Made by a program: the position numbers and the translations under genes. Source: JAPOXR01 sp965116115 (GTDB lineage Bacteria; Pseudomonadota; Alphaproteobacteria; Rhodobacterales; Rhodobacteraceae). Taken from it: a stretch of 64,000 nucleotides of DNA. Under the pieces are notes generated by a model. The model did not search any database and was not told the origin of the DNA. It was given only the letters and a program-made list of their open reading frames with translations. The stretch's first letter is position 1. Every line of letters starts with the position of its first letter. Positions 7,092-16,695 of the stretch are shown here, piece after piece. The DNA is taken from contig OZ220486.1 in NCBI GenBank assembly GCA_965116115.1, positions 2,170,001 to 2,234,000 of the forward strand, read 5' to 3'.

Positions 7092-10016
7092 ATGCCGGAA
7101 GACCCCCGTCTGATCGAACGCTGGCTGCCGATTGCGGCACTTGGCGAAGAGAGCACCCGCGAGCGGCGGTCCATGACAGCTTTGCCGCCGACGTACTATC
7201 TCCATGTCTGGTGGGCGCGGCGGCCGTTGGTGGCGTCGCGCGCCGCCGTTCTGGCCTCGCTGCTGCCCGCGGACGCCGACCGAGAGATGTTCATGCATGC
7301 GCTGGGGATCCATGGGGATCCGGTGGCGGCAAAACGGCGAATCTCGATTGCCACTCGAAAAGGTGAGCGCCTGGGGGCTGCCGCGTACGGATACTCACGT
7401 GCCTTTGGCTATACGCCTAATTTCGAGGACAAGAAATGGGTGTTTTCTTTATTACTTGGAGAAGCAACAGTTCTTGACCCGACAGCAGGTGGCGGCAGCA
7501 TACCCTTTGAGGCAGTTCGCCTAGGCTTGAAGGCCATGGCCAACGACCTTAACCCCGTGGCGTCATTAATTGAGCGTGCCACCATCGACTGGCCTAGCAA
7601 ACATGGGAGCGAAATCAAGATAGTCTTTGAAGAGCTGGGTATCAAACTTACGGCCACTGTACGAGAGCGGCTGGCCGGAATTTTTCCGTTGGAACCTGAA
7701 GAGAATACTCGATCTGACGGCTATCTCTGGGCCCGCACGGTCACTTGTCCGTATTGCGCCGGCCTTGTGCCGCTTTCGCCGAACTGGCGTCTGGCACCGG
7801 GCGGGACAGGGGTGCGATTGCAGCCGGACCTGTCTGCGGGGCCGGGTTCCGAAGGCCGGGAATGTTCGTTTGAGATCGTTGAGAGCGAACGGGATCAGTC
7901 GCCGGGCACGGTTTTGAAAGGCGCCGGTTCCTGCCCGTATCCGGACTGCGGGCGCGTCATCGACGGCAAGGAGATCAAGCGTCAGGCTCAGGCCGGCCGG
8001 ATGGGCGAGCAGCTTTACGCCGTGGTGTACAAGCGGCGCGTGCCGGGCCGGATCCTCAAGTCGGGCAAGCGGGGCAAGGACAAATGGGACCGCGGTTACC
8101 GGGCCCCGCGGCCGGAGGATGACAACAGCGCGGACATCGCCGTCCGGCTGGCCGGCAAACTTCCCGAGTGGGAAGCGTTCGACATGGCGCCGGGGGAGAG
8201 GTTTCCGGAAGTCAGTAATGACGATCGCCCGATACAGTATGGAATGCCGCTCTGGCGCGATCTGTTTTCGCCGCGTCAGCTTCTGTGCCACGGAACCGGC
8301 GTCGAGGTGTTCCGGGAGATGCTGGAGGCCGACCGCCGGGCCGGCAGGCTGACCGATGTCCGCCGGGCGGCCTACGGGTATCTGGCTTTGATGCTTGATA
8401 AGCTTTTGAACTACAATTCCCGCATGACTCGTTGGATATCGCAGCGAGGAGTCATCGCCGGGACATTTGATCGCCATGATTTTGCGTTGAAATGGTCCTA
8501 CGCGGAAATGGCCCCGCTCGTCGCCGGGGTCGGCTACGACTGGGCTGTCGGCCAAACCGCGAAATGCATCAAAGAACTGACGGCGCTTGTCCGTCCGGAA
8601 ACCGGTAACGAGGGCGGCCTGTTTAAAGCCGAGTCTGCCCCGCCCCCGGTCACCGTCTCCTGCAAATCGGGAGACAGCCTTGATCACATAGAGGACGGCA
8701 GCATTGACGCAGTGGTCATGGATCCGCCCTATTACGACAACGTGATGTATGCTGAGCTTTCGGACTTCTTCTATGTCTGGCTGAAGCGCACCGCCGGGCA
8801 TGTCTTTCCCGAACTGTTCCGGCGCGTTTTGACCGACAAGGAGAATGAGGCGGTCGCGAACCCGGCGCGGTTCCGGGGCGGGAAGAACGCGAAGGAAATG
8901 GCCGGCCGCGAATACCGGGAACGCATGGCGTCGATTTTCGCGGAATGCCGCAGGGTATTGAAGCCTGACGGCATCATGACGCTGATGTTCACGCATAAGG
9001 CGAAGGGGGCGTGGGACGCGCTCACCGCGGGCCTGATGGAAGCGGGGTTCGCCGTCACCGCGTCTTGGCCGGTCAACACGGAAGCTGAAGGCAGCCTTCA
9101 TATCCGGAATAAGGCGGCAGCCAACAGCACGGTTTTTCTGGTCTGCCGCCCGCGGGCCGCCGCCGGCCCGGAACAGGGTCGCTATTGGGAGGATGTGGAG
9201 CCGCGGGTGGCGCAGGCGGTCCGTGAACGGATCGGGTCGTTTCAGGAAGCCGGGATCGCCGGGGTCGATCTTTATCTGGCCTGTTTCGGCCCGGCGCTGG
9301 AAGAATTTTCCCGCAGTTGGCCGCTCAAACGCGGAACGCCGCGGCAAATGTCCAAAGAACGGCGAAGGAGCAGCAGCGGAAATCGTCCCGAGGATGATCC
9401 GGATCCATATGCGGTGACGCCGGAGGATGCGCTTGATGCCGCGCGCCGGGAGGTGACGCGCTGGCGGATGGAAAAGCTGACGCGCCTGAAGGTTGACGCC
9501 GGTCTTGATGCTCCGACCAACTTCTTCGTGCTCGCTTGGGACGCTTTCCGGGCGCCGGTGTTCTCGTACGACGAGGCGTTGCGGCTGGCGCGCGCCGCGG
9601 GTGTTGATCTTGACCGCGACATCATGGACCGGCTGGCCGGAAAGAAGGGCAGCGACATCGTCATGTGGGACAGCGCCCGGCGCGCGGCGGCGGCGAAGCT
9701 CGGCCCCGCCGACGGTTCACGCGGCATGATCGACGCGCTCCATCACGCCGCCCATACGGCGCGGCGGCGCTCACTGGCCGCTGCCCGGGAGTCGCTGGCC
9801 GACGCGAATCTGGATCAGGACGCGGGTTTCATCGCGGCGCTGACGGCGGCCCTCGAGGTGCTGCCGGTTTCCAGGTCAATCACGGGCATCGAGCTTCAAG
9901 GCGACGCCGCCGCGTCGGGCGATGACTTCGAGGCGCTCAACAATCTGAGACTGCTGGCCTACAGCGACCGGGTCGCCGAGCCGGAGCAGCTCTCGTTCTG
10001 GCGGGATGACGAGTAG
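7092..10016 (+). CDS. DUF1156-domain DNA methyltransferase (anti-phage)
   Basis: A 974-aa protein. The N-terminus LIERWLPIAALGEESTRERR, leading into YYLHVWWARRPLVASRAAV, is characteristic of DUF1156. A SAM-binding motif I, VLDPTAGGGSIPFEA, sits near residue 126, and the catalytic motif IV, DPPYYDN, near residue 542, as in beta-class N6-adenine or N4-cytosine methylases. Two Cys clusters (CPYCAG near 218, CPYPDCGR near 280) suggest an inserted zinc ribbon. The C-terminal third has a charged linker and a helical domain. Such proteins accompany DUF499 ATPases and helicases in anti-phage loci and presumably mark self DNA. I chose the ATG at 7092 over an upstream TTG that overlaps the MBL gene. 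It is apparently intact. Confidence 0.9.
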   Translation: MPEDPRLIERWLPIAALGEESTRERRSMTALPPTYYLHVWWARRPLVASRAAVLASLLPADADREMFMHALGIHGDPVAAKRRISIATRKGERLGAAAYGYSRAFGYTPNFEDKKWVFSLLLGEATVLDPTAGGGSIPFEAVRLGLKAMANDLNPVASLIERATIDWPSKHGSEIKIVFEELGIKLTATVRERLAGIFPLEPEENTRSDGYLWARTVTCPYCAGLVPLSPNWRLAPGGTGVRLQPDLSAGPGSEGRECSFEIVESERDQSPGTVLKGAGSCPYPDCGRVIDGKEIKRQAQAGRMGEQLYAVVYKRRVPGRILKSGKRGKDKWDRGYRAPRPEDDNSADIAVRLAGKLPEWEAFDMAPGERFPEVSNDDRPIQYGMPLWRDLFSPRQLLCHGTGVEVFREMLEADRRAGRLTDVRRAAYGYLALMLDKLLNYNSRMTRWISQRGVIAGTFDRHDFALKWSYAEMAPLVAGVGYDWAVGQTAKCIKELTALVRPETGNEGGLFKAESAPPPVTVSCKSGDSLDHIEDGSIDAVVMDPPYYDNVMYAELSDFFYVWLKRTAGHVFPELFRRVLTDKENEAVANPARFRGGKNAKEMAGREYRERMASIFAECRRVLKPDGIMTLMFTHKAKGAWDALTAGLMEAGFAVTASWPVNTEAEGSLHIRNKAAANSTVFLVCRPRAAAGPEQGRYWEDVEPRVAQAVRERIGSFQEAGIAGVDLYLACFGPALEEFSRSWPLKRGTPRQMSKERRRSSSGNRPEDDPDPYAVTPEDALDAARREVTRWRMEKLTRLKVDAGLDAPTNFFVLAWDAFRAPVFSYDEALRLARAAGVDLDRDIMDRLAGKKGSDIVMWDSARRAAAAKLGPADGSRGMIDALHHAAHTARRRSLAAARESLADANLDQDAGFIAALTAALEVLPVSRSITGIELQGDAAASGDDFEALNNLRLLAYSDRVAEPEQLSFWRDDE

Positions 10017-10022
10017 CGCCGC

Positions 10023-13000
10023 ATGTTCCGTGACCGTCCATGGCGCCTCAAATACACGGTCGATGACGGTGATCTCGTTAAGCTTTTCCACATCCCTGCG
10101 CTTGAGGACGCGGTCCGCTACGACCGGCTGACCGGCTATTTCAACGCTCAGGCGCTCGCGCTCGCGGCGCGCGGCATTGAGGGGCTGGTGCGCAATGATG
10201 GAAAGATGCGGCTCGTGGCAGGATGCACGCTGGAGCCTGACGAGATCACAGCGATTGAACGAGGCGAGGCCCTCCGCGCCGTGGTGGAGCGGCGCCTTGC
10301 AGGCGAACCGCTCACTCCGCCCGATCCGGCATCGGCCGGTGCGCTGGAACTTCTGGCGTGGATGGTCGCGCGCGGGTTTCTTGACGTGAAAGTCGCCGTG
10401 CCCCGAAATGCCTCAGGCGAGCCGGATCCGGAGAGCGGAATTTTCCACGAAAAGTCCGGGATCGTCGAGGACCGGGCCGGCAACCGGCTTGCCTGGACCG
10501 GCAGCCTTAACGAGACCGGCGCTGGCTGGCGGAACAACTGGGAGAGCTTCAGCGTCTATACCAGCTGGGGAGCGGAGCCCGGACGGGTCGATGCGGAGGA
10601 GGCGAACTTCGCCCGCCTCTGGGCCGGGAGGACGGAGCGCATGTTCGTTCTGGATGTGCCGGAGGCGGTGCGCCGCGACCTGATGCGTTTTATGCCTGAG
10701 ACCGGCCTGCCGGCGCGTCTGGAGCGGCAGTCGACGGTTGCGGGCCGAAAACATTCCGCGCCGAAGCCGGAACACCGGCCGGACAACGGCGCGGGAATGC
10801 CGGCGTCGCTGCGCGGACGGGTATGGGCGTTTATCAGGGAAGCGCCGTCGCAGCCGGGCGGGGAGGGGATCGGCGAGGCCACCGCGCCGGTCGTGCCTTG
10901 GCCGCATCAGGCAAGGGCGTTCGAGCGTTTGTACGGTAACTGGCCGCCCCGGCTCTTGATCGCGGACGAAGTCGGGCTGGGCAAGACCGTTCAGGCCGGA
11001 CTGCTGTTACGCCAGGCTTGGCTCGCCCGCCGCGCCGAGCGGATTCTGATTCTCGCTCCGAAGGCCGTGCTCGGCCAGTGGCAGATCGAACTCCGGGAGA
11101 AGTTCAATCTCAACTGGCCTGTCTACGACGGCGGAAAACTGATATGGTATCCTTCGCCGGCGCTGAAGGGGCGGCATGAACGCGTCGTCGGGCGCGGGGA
11201 GTGGCATCGCGAGCCGGCTGTGATCGTGTCCAGTCAACTGATGCGCCGGCGCGATCGGGCGAAGGAACTCTTGGAAACGGCGGAGGCGTGGGACTTGGCA
11301 GTGCTTGACGAGGCGCATCATGCCCGCCGCAAGGCCCCCGGAAGTCAGCAGGAAGGGGGACCGAACACGCTTCTCCGACTTATGCGGGGTCTTAAGGACC
11401 GCTCGAAAAGCCTGCTTCTTCTGACTGCGACGCCAATGCAGGTGCATCCGGTAGAGGTTTGGGACTTGCTTGATCTGCTCGGGTTGCCGCCCGAATGGAA
11501 CGAACAGGCGTTTCTCACGTTCTTCGAAGATATCGGGAAGCGGAATCCTTCGAATGATGCCATGGAACGGATGGCGGCGCTGTTCCGCTCTGCCGAGCGT
11601 GAATTCAGCGAAATTGGAACGGAGGATGCGCAGCGTCTGACCCGCCTCTCGCGGCTTAAGGCGAACAAAGTGCTCCGCGCCCTGCGCGATTCCGCCAGCA
11701 TTCCGCGCCGCCAACTGGAAACCGGCGAGCGTCAGGCGGCGGTGGCGATCATGCGGTCCGCCGCCCCGGTCCGCCGGCTGATCTCGCGAAACACCCGCGA
11801 GCTGCTGCGGCGTTACTTCCGTGAAGGGATGATTGAGACGCCGATCGCGGAACGCCGGGTTGAAGACCGCTTTCTGGAGATGACGGCCGGCGAACGTGCC
11901 GTTTACGAAGCGGTCGAGGATTACATCGCAGGCGCGTACAGACGGGCGAGCGGCCGGGAACGCACGGCGGTCGGTTTCGTCATGACGATCTACCGCCGTC
12001 GGCTGGCCAGCAGCTTCACGGCGTTGCGCGAAACCCTGCGCAAACGCCGCGATGCCGTCACCGGCGCCGTGCGCATGAACGCCTTCGGTCTCGCGGAGGA
12101 TCTGCCGGACGATGAAGCGGCCGACGAAATGATTGACGCCGACAAGGCGGCTGACCTTGAACGCCGATCCCTCGACCGCGAGCATGAGGCGGAAATCGAC
12201 CGGCTGCTCGGTGCGGCCGGGAACCTGCCGCCGGACAGCAAACTCGGCGGTCTCAAGGAGGTTCTGCGCGAACTGCGCCGTGCAGGACATGACCGGATGA
12301 TGGTGTTTACCCAATACACCGATACCATGGATTTCCTTCGCGACGCGCTCGCGAAGGATGCTGAGTGGGCGCTGCTGTGTTTTTCCGGCCGGGGAGGAGA
12401 GGCGCTTGGGACAGACGGCACATGGCGCGGAATATGCCGGGACGATGCGAAACAGCGTTTCCGGGACGGGCAGGCGGATGTCCTGTTGTGCACCGATGCG
12501 GCGGCTGAGGGCTTGAATTTTCAGTTCTGCGGCGCTGTGGTCAATTACGACATGCCGTGGAACCCCATGCGGGTCGAACAGCGCATCGGGCGCATAGACC
12601 GGCTGGGTCAGAAGCACGAAACCATCCGTATTGTCAACCTGCACTATGAGGGGACAGTCGAGACAGACATCTACCGCGCGCTTCGCGACCGTATCGGCCT
12701 GTTTGAAAAAGTGGTGGGACGTCTGCAGCCGATCCTGGCCCGTTTGCCCGGCGCGATATCGCAGAGCGTGCTCTCGGGGCAGGGCCGGGAAGAGCGCGGG
12801 CGCGCCGGGCTTATCGCCGATATCGAACAAAAAGCGAATGAAGCCCGAGACAGCGCAGGATTTGATATCGATGGCGTGACCGAGGATGACTTGACTATGC
12901 CGACGCGCCCGGAGCCGACCGTAACGATGGAAGATCTGGATCGGATCATCGTATCAGACAGCTTGACAGCGCCCGGGGTCGATGTTCAGGCGATGAGACA

Positions 13001-13205
13001 TCGCGAATACGGACTGCTGGCGCCGGGCATGGACGCACAGTTACGGGTGACTACAGACCGGAAATATTTCGAGGAACACGCGGAGAGCATGGAATTTTGG
13101 TCGCCCGGCAATCCATTGTTCAGCAAATCGGAGCCTGCGGACAAAGCGGAACTGGACCCCGCGCACAAGACGCTGAAGGACATCCTTGATGATGCCGGGC
13201 GTTGA
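10023..13205 (+). CDS. DrmD-like helicase: PLD nuclease domain plus SNF2 ATPase
   Basis: A 1060-aa protein starting 6 bp after the methylase stop. The N-terminal ~220 residues are phospholipase-D-like, with an HxK motif (FHEKSGIVED near residue 140) followed by WTGSLNETGAGWRNNWES. The SNF2 core has Walker A IADEVGLGKTVQAGLL (near 315), DEAH box LDEAHHARR (near 428), motif III LLLTATPMQ, and a C-terminal RecA lobe with VFTQYTDTMDFL and WNPMRVEQRIGRIDRLGQ (motif VI, near 850). This architecture matches DISARM-type DrmD helicases. All motifs look intact. With the DUF1156 methylase it likely forms the restriction/sensing part of the island. It is the last intact gene of the operon. Confidence 0.9.
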   Translation: MFRDRPWRLKYTVDDGDLVKLFHIPALEDAVRYDRLTGYFNAQALALAARGIEGLVRNDGKMRLVAGCTLEPDEITAIERGEALRAVVERRLAGEPLTPPDPASAGALELLAWMVARGFLDVKVAVPRNASGEPDPESGIFHEKSGIVEDRAGNRLAWTGSLNETGAGWRNNWESFSVYTSWGAEPGRVDAEEANFARLWAGRTERMFVLDVPEAVRRDLMRFMPETGLPARLERQSTVAGRKHSAPKPEHRPDNGAGMPASLRGRVWAFIREAPSQPGGEGIGEATAPVVPWPHQARAFERLYGNWPPRLLIADEVGLGKTVQAGLLLRQAWLARRAERILILAPKAVLGQWQIELREKFNLNWPVYDGGKLIWYPSPALKGRHERVVGRGEWHREPAVIVSSQLMRRRDRAKELLETAEAWDLAVLDEAHHARRKAPGSQQEGGPNTLLRLMRGLKDRSKSLLLLTATPMQVHPVEVWDLLDLLGLPPEWNEQAFLTFFEDIGKRNPSNDAMERMAALFRSAEREFSEIGTEDAQRLTRLSRLKANKVLRALRDSASIPRRQLETGERQAAVAIMRSAAPVRRLISRNTRELLRRYFREGMIETPIAERRVEDRFLEMTAGERAVYEAVEDYIAGAYRRASGRERTAVGFVMTIYRRRLASSFTALRETLRKRRDAVTGAVRMNAFGLAEDLPDDEAADEMIDADKAADLERRSLDREHEAEIDRLLGAAGNLPPDSKLGGLKEVLRELRRAGHDRMMVFTQYTDTMDFLRDALAKDAEWALLCFSGRGGEALGTDGTWRGICRDDAKQRFRDGQADVLLCTDAAAEGLNFQFCGAVVNYDMPWNPMRVEQRIGRIDRLGQKHETIRIVNLHYEGTVETDIYRALRDRIGLFEKVVGRLQPILARLPGAISQSVLSGQGREERGRAGLIADIEQKANEARDSAGFDIDGVTEDDLTMPTRPEPTVTMEDLDRIIVSDSLTAPGVDVQAMRHREYGLLAPGMDAQLRVTTDRKYFEEHAESMEFWSPGNPLFSKSEPADKAELDPAHKTLKDILDDAGR

Positions 13206-13559
13206 GCGGCAGGCTGCTGGAACAGACGGCGCATGAATGGCGAAGACGCTTATGAAACGACGGTCAGGAGGATGGCGGCAGCCGCGCTGTTTTTGTTCCG
13301 GCTGTCAGCTTGATTTACCGGGGCCACACTGAAGCGCGTCGTCAAGAGTAACTTGTCAGCCTCTCTGTCGGAAGGCAGGTTGTCGCAGATGCCCCGCAAA
13401 TGCGTTTCCGAAGACCGTCGATCGTGAACAACAGGGCTGAAATTCGGCGCATGCGCACTCAGGCCGCGGATTCAGCGGCAGCCGGATCAGTTCGATTCTT
13501 CTATGCGGCCCTTCGGCGGTATCAACAGGGGGCTGCCGGAGTTCTTATCACCGCTCAGA
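13206..13559 (+). other. Spacer after the defence operon, no gene seen
   Basis: No convincing coding frame. It contains a 23-bp stretch (13388-13410) that recurs exactly at ~53992 next to the AAA-ATPase gene. No terminator hairpin is obvious. Confidence 0.4.
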
Positions 13560-13997
13560 GGCCGTTCAGGCTCATCCCCTCGGGCCGCCGCCGGGTAGTG
13601 AAGCATTCCAATAGCAGCCGTCGCGTTCGGCAATACGACAACATAAGCAGATGCCGCATCTTTATGATGTGGATTGATGGAAAGGCGAGACATGCTGAAC
13701 GGCCAGCGACATGATTGTCGAAGATCAACGCGCATCCGCGCTGAACTGCTGCGGCAATGACGGAAGACTCGCCTGCGCTGAGCCATCCAGTGGCAGACAA
13801 GAAGGCGAAAAAGCGGCGTTATTCAGCGGCTTCAACGAAAACGATACAAGTTCCCCGGAATCAAATGCAAGGCGAAGCGGCGTTTCTGGTTGAAATATCG
13901 ATTCCGATGCTTCGCCGGCGACATGGTCGGCGATCAGAAATGCGCGGGAATGGTCCTCGATCAGATTGATCTTGTCCATGCGCAGGAAATTGATCAT
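13560..13997 (-). pseudogene. Decayed PIN-domain (DUF3368-like) toxin gene
   Basis: Minus-strand fragments in two frames resemble the two ends of a small PIN-domain protein. An N-terminal part reads FLRMDKINLIEDHSRAFLIA then DHVAGEASESIF. A C-terminal part reads LSAGESSVIAAAVQRGCALIF, then FPSIHIIKMRHLLML. The GES/S-VIAAA and D/N-H core pattern matches the second half of DUF3368/PIN toxins. The halves are joined by frameshifts, and the catalytic acidic residue following LIF appears altered (DNH). It lies behind the defence operon next to an IS5 end. Non-functional. The family call is moderate because only short motifs survive. Confidence 0.45.
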
Positions 13998-13999
13998 GC

Positions 14000-14068
14000 C
14001 CCGTTGATAAATGGATTGCGCTTCGGGCGATTCGCTGTCATGATCATTTTAAAGAGCGCCGGAACAGG
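14000..14068 (+). mobile_element. IS5-type terminal remnant
   Basis: About 65 bp here match the inverse of the right end of the IS5-derived element at 29782-29997. The shared core is GCGCTTCGGGCGATTCGCTG, followed by a similar AT-richer stretch and GCGCCGGA. No transposase remains. Confidence 0.5.
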
Positions 14069-14114
14069 TATCCTTTCATCTCCGGAATGGAATCTCGGCG
14101 GATGACAAGAAGGA

Positions 14115-14450
14115 ATGGACATAGTGGCTGATCTTGAGATCATTCTGGCAATCTTGGGCGTAGGGGCAGCGCTGGCGGCGCTGACGATATCTCAGAATGC
14201 GGCACGGGCGCGGGAAAACGCAGAACTCCGCAGGGAGATCGGCGACGTCCGCAAAGAAATTGTTGATGTCCGCAAAGAAATTGTTGATGTCCGCAAGGAG
14301 GCCGGGGATTTCCGCAAGGAGATGCATGATCAGCTTGGACACATCCGGGAGCGGCTCGCCCGTCTTGAAGGAATCATCGACATCATCCGCACCGGCATGC
14401 AGCTGCCCAAGCCGGATCCGGCCGACGGCAGCCCTGACAGAACTTCCTGA
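14115..14450 (+). CDS. Small membrane-anchored coiled-coil protein
   Basis: A 111-aa protein with an N-terminal hydrophobic segment (IILAILGVGAALAALTI, residues ~9-25) and then a long coiled coil from ~residue 28 to 90. It is built on heptads (VRKEIVD repeated, then VRKEAGD, FRKEMHD). The C-terminus is short and proline-rich. It is preceded by AGAAGGA right before the ATG. Similar in design to the genes at 30.2-30.6 and 32.2-32.5 kb, though the membrane segment is at the opposite end. Function unknown; such proteins are often membrane-tethered scaffolds. The repeat structure could vary in copy number. Confidence 0.6.
   Translation: MDIVADLEIILAILGVGAALAALTISQNAARARENAELRREIGDVRKEIVDVRKEIVDVRKEAGDFRKEMHDQLGHIRERLARLEGIIDIIRTGMQLPKPDPADGSPDRTS
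14247..14299 (+). repeat. 21-bp tandem repeat inside the coiled-coil gene
   Basis: Two perfect 21-bp units (14247-14267 and 14268-14288) plus a partial third. Each encodes the heptad VRKEIVD, so gain or loss of a unit would keep the frame and change coiled-coil length by one heptad. Confidence 0.85.
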
Positions 14451-14716
14451 GTCGAGCCCGCTGCCCGCCCGTGCGAACCGGGCCGCGGGTTTCAGGGATC
14501 GGCCGCCTCGCGTTTCGCCCGCCGGAGCCTGAGCGGGAGCGGCGTAACGCCGCCGTTCCGTGCGGTTTTTCAGTTGAAGCGGGACGGCCGGCAACAGGGC
14601 GCCGCCGTTGCTGATTGACGTGTCGTACGCGCCGTAGGTTCAGACTTTCCAATTTGTCTCCTGCGTCCTGAATGGATGCTGGGATCAAGATCCGTATTAA
14701 CTCAGCGAGTAGGAAC

Positions 14717-15640
14717 ATGACGAAAATATGCGCAGGCTTGGATATCAGCAAGGAGATCATCGACGTGCATGCCGCTGGCGTCGACCGCCGGTTCAGAAAC
14801 GACCGTTCGGGCTTCCGCGCGATAGACGAGTTTCTGAAAAAGCATGCGGTACAGCGGGTCATCATCGAAGCGACCGGACGGCTGCACCGGAAGATTCATC
14901 CTTCGCTGCATGGCAAGGGTTACGAAGTCTGCATCATCACCCCGCTCCAGGCACGGCGCTTCGCCGAAGAGACCGGCCAGCTGGTTAAGGCCGACAAGGC
15001 GGATGCCAAGATGCTCGCGGCCTTTGCGACGGCCTTCACCGATCTTCCTGCGACGCAGCTGAAATCCGGGTTTCTCAGCCGTCTCAATGATTTAACAGCC
15101 GCTCACCGGCACTTGGTTGAAACCGCTGAAGAAATACGTCAGTGCCGCGATGATATCCAGCACGCGTCAGCTAAGGAAGGCTTAGATGAAATAATCAAAA
15201 TTGCTGAGCAGCAAAAGGAAGTTCTCGAAAATGAAATTGAGGAGCATATCAAGAGCGATCCCGATTAGACCAGCGCTTATCTCATCCTGGTGTCCGTTTC
15301 CGGCCGCCGCTCTGCTTTGCCGGTGCCTGAACTTGAGTGGATCGACAGGCGGCGGTGCTCGCCGGGACTGCCCCGTTCGACCGCGACAGCGGCGCGAAGA
15401 AAGGTGCGCCGTGCGTTCAGAACGGACGTTCCGCTCGAGGCATGCGCTCTGCATGGCGGCTGCAGCGGCTGTGCGCTTCAATGAAGGTATGTCCGAATTC
15501 TACGGTTGGCTTATCGAGCGGGGGAAATTTCATAAGGTCGCTCTTATCGCCGTCATGCGCAAGCCGGCAGTCCTGGTGAGCACGCTGCTGCGCGGCCGGC
15601 GCACTTGGAAGAAACGGAATCCGTCCGCGTCAAGAACTCA
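14717..15640 (+). pseudogene. IS110-family transposase, decayed
   Basis: The first ~184 residues read as an IS110 N-terminal RuvC-like (DEDD) domain: ICAGLDISKEIIDVHAAG, RVIIEATGRLHRKI, then LVKADKADAKMLAAFA. After ~15268 the transposase_20 C-terminal domain is present only in pieces in other frames (GTAPFDRDSGAKKGA; RFNEGMSEFYGWLIERGKFH then KVALIAVMRK). At least two indels and a premature stop make it non-functional. The full length matches the ~310-aa family size. Element ends were not identified. Confidence 0.8.
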
Positions 15641-16110
15641 GCCCGGTGTTCCGGGCTGCGCTCTGGATCAGCCGCTTCGGCGGCCCGCGGCTACTGCGCC
15701 AGCCTCTTGATTGGACGGATCCTCTGTGGATGAAATACAGCAAAGCTGTGTTAAGGGCGAGGGAAAATAGTGGCTGAATTTTCCCGGAACGCCCTTCAAT
15801 CGGAGCATGTATGCTGCCCCGGCGGATCTCGTCATGCCGCGTTATGAGTGATGTAGTTGATACAGAACCTGTCGTTTCGTTCGCAAGCGTTGATCCGGTA
15901 TCAATCACATTGTGATCAACTCGAGGGTTTTGATTCTTCGGATCCTCATATGCGCCCCGCGTGGCTGGTCAGAGACTGACCTTTGAAAATCGACCGTGGG
16001 GTTTGTCAGGAGAATTCAATCGTTGGAAAACGATAGGTTCGGTTTTCGCCGGGTTGAATCGATCCGGTCCGGCTGGTAGATCACACCGCATACTTCACAG
16101 CGGAAGATCA
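15641..16110 (+). other. Debris region, nothing recognised
   Basis: No supported gene. A 7-bp inverted repeat GTTGATC/GATCAAC encloses a shorter ATCAC/GTGAT repeat near 15891-15920, not followed by a T run. Confidence 0.4.
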
Positions 16111-16313
16111 CTTTCTGCACGCCTTTTCGGAAATCAGGAAGGACATGCGGGCCAGCGTGGCGGAGTTGTGCGGCCGATATAGGTGATCTGAAAAAAGATA
16201 TTCAGGCGTTGAACAGGTGGAAGTGGGCCGCCGCCGGTATAGTCGTCCAGGCCGCGGTTTCCGCGTCTGTGCTTGTCGTTTTGCGTGCGTGCTTGGTCGG
16301 ACGGATGATATGA
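16111..16313 (+). pseudogene. Remnant of a coiled-coil/transmembrane gene
   Basis: Two plus-strand frames joined by one indel near 16175-16180 give a helical stretch FSEIRKDMRASVAELCG, then GDLKKDIQALNRWKWAAAGI. It ends in a hydrophobic segment VVQAAVSASVLVVLRACL and a stop at 16311-16313. The layout (charged helix, then a single membrane segment near the C-terminus) matches the small genes at 30.2 and 32.2 kb. The start and upstream portion are not identifiable, so this is a broken relative. Confidence 0.4.
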
Positions 16314-16695
16314 CCGCCCGTCGAAACGCGTTGACCCAGACGCTGATATGCGTCCTGGCGTCCGCGCAGGGCTGATCCGGTCGAGGTCGAACTCTCAATC
16401 CGGATATCCGTCGCTGACAATCGTTCTTGAGCCGTCTCACGCTTTCAGGCGTCTGTTCATATCCGGCGGAGCGGCCGCCTGCCGCCGGCCTGTTTCGGCG
16501 GCGAACCTGCCGGGCGTGTGGACCGTCGTCATCGGGCGGGATTTCACGGCCCGGCCGGCGAAGTAAGGGAGATATCTTGCCATGCTTGAGATTTGCGCGG
16601 CGATGTCGGCGGACGGAGACTCTCCTGCGGGAATGCCTGCCGGCATAACCGTTTATCTGTTCATTCCGGCCGTTTCGGCAGCCGATGACGCCGAC

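Noticed and set aside
7566..9347. 593-aa minus-strand ORF opposite the DUF1156 gene
   Set aside because: Shadow of a long GC-rich gene whose plus-strand product has clear catalytic motifs.
11007..12830. 607-aa minus-strand ORF opposite the DrmD-like helicase
   Set aside because: Same reason: the plus strand carries every helicase motif in frame, and the antisense product looks like no family.
15891..15920. Inverted repeat GTTGATC/GATCAAC as a terminator
   Set aside because: The stem is short, the loop is long, and no T run follows; no gene ends nearby.
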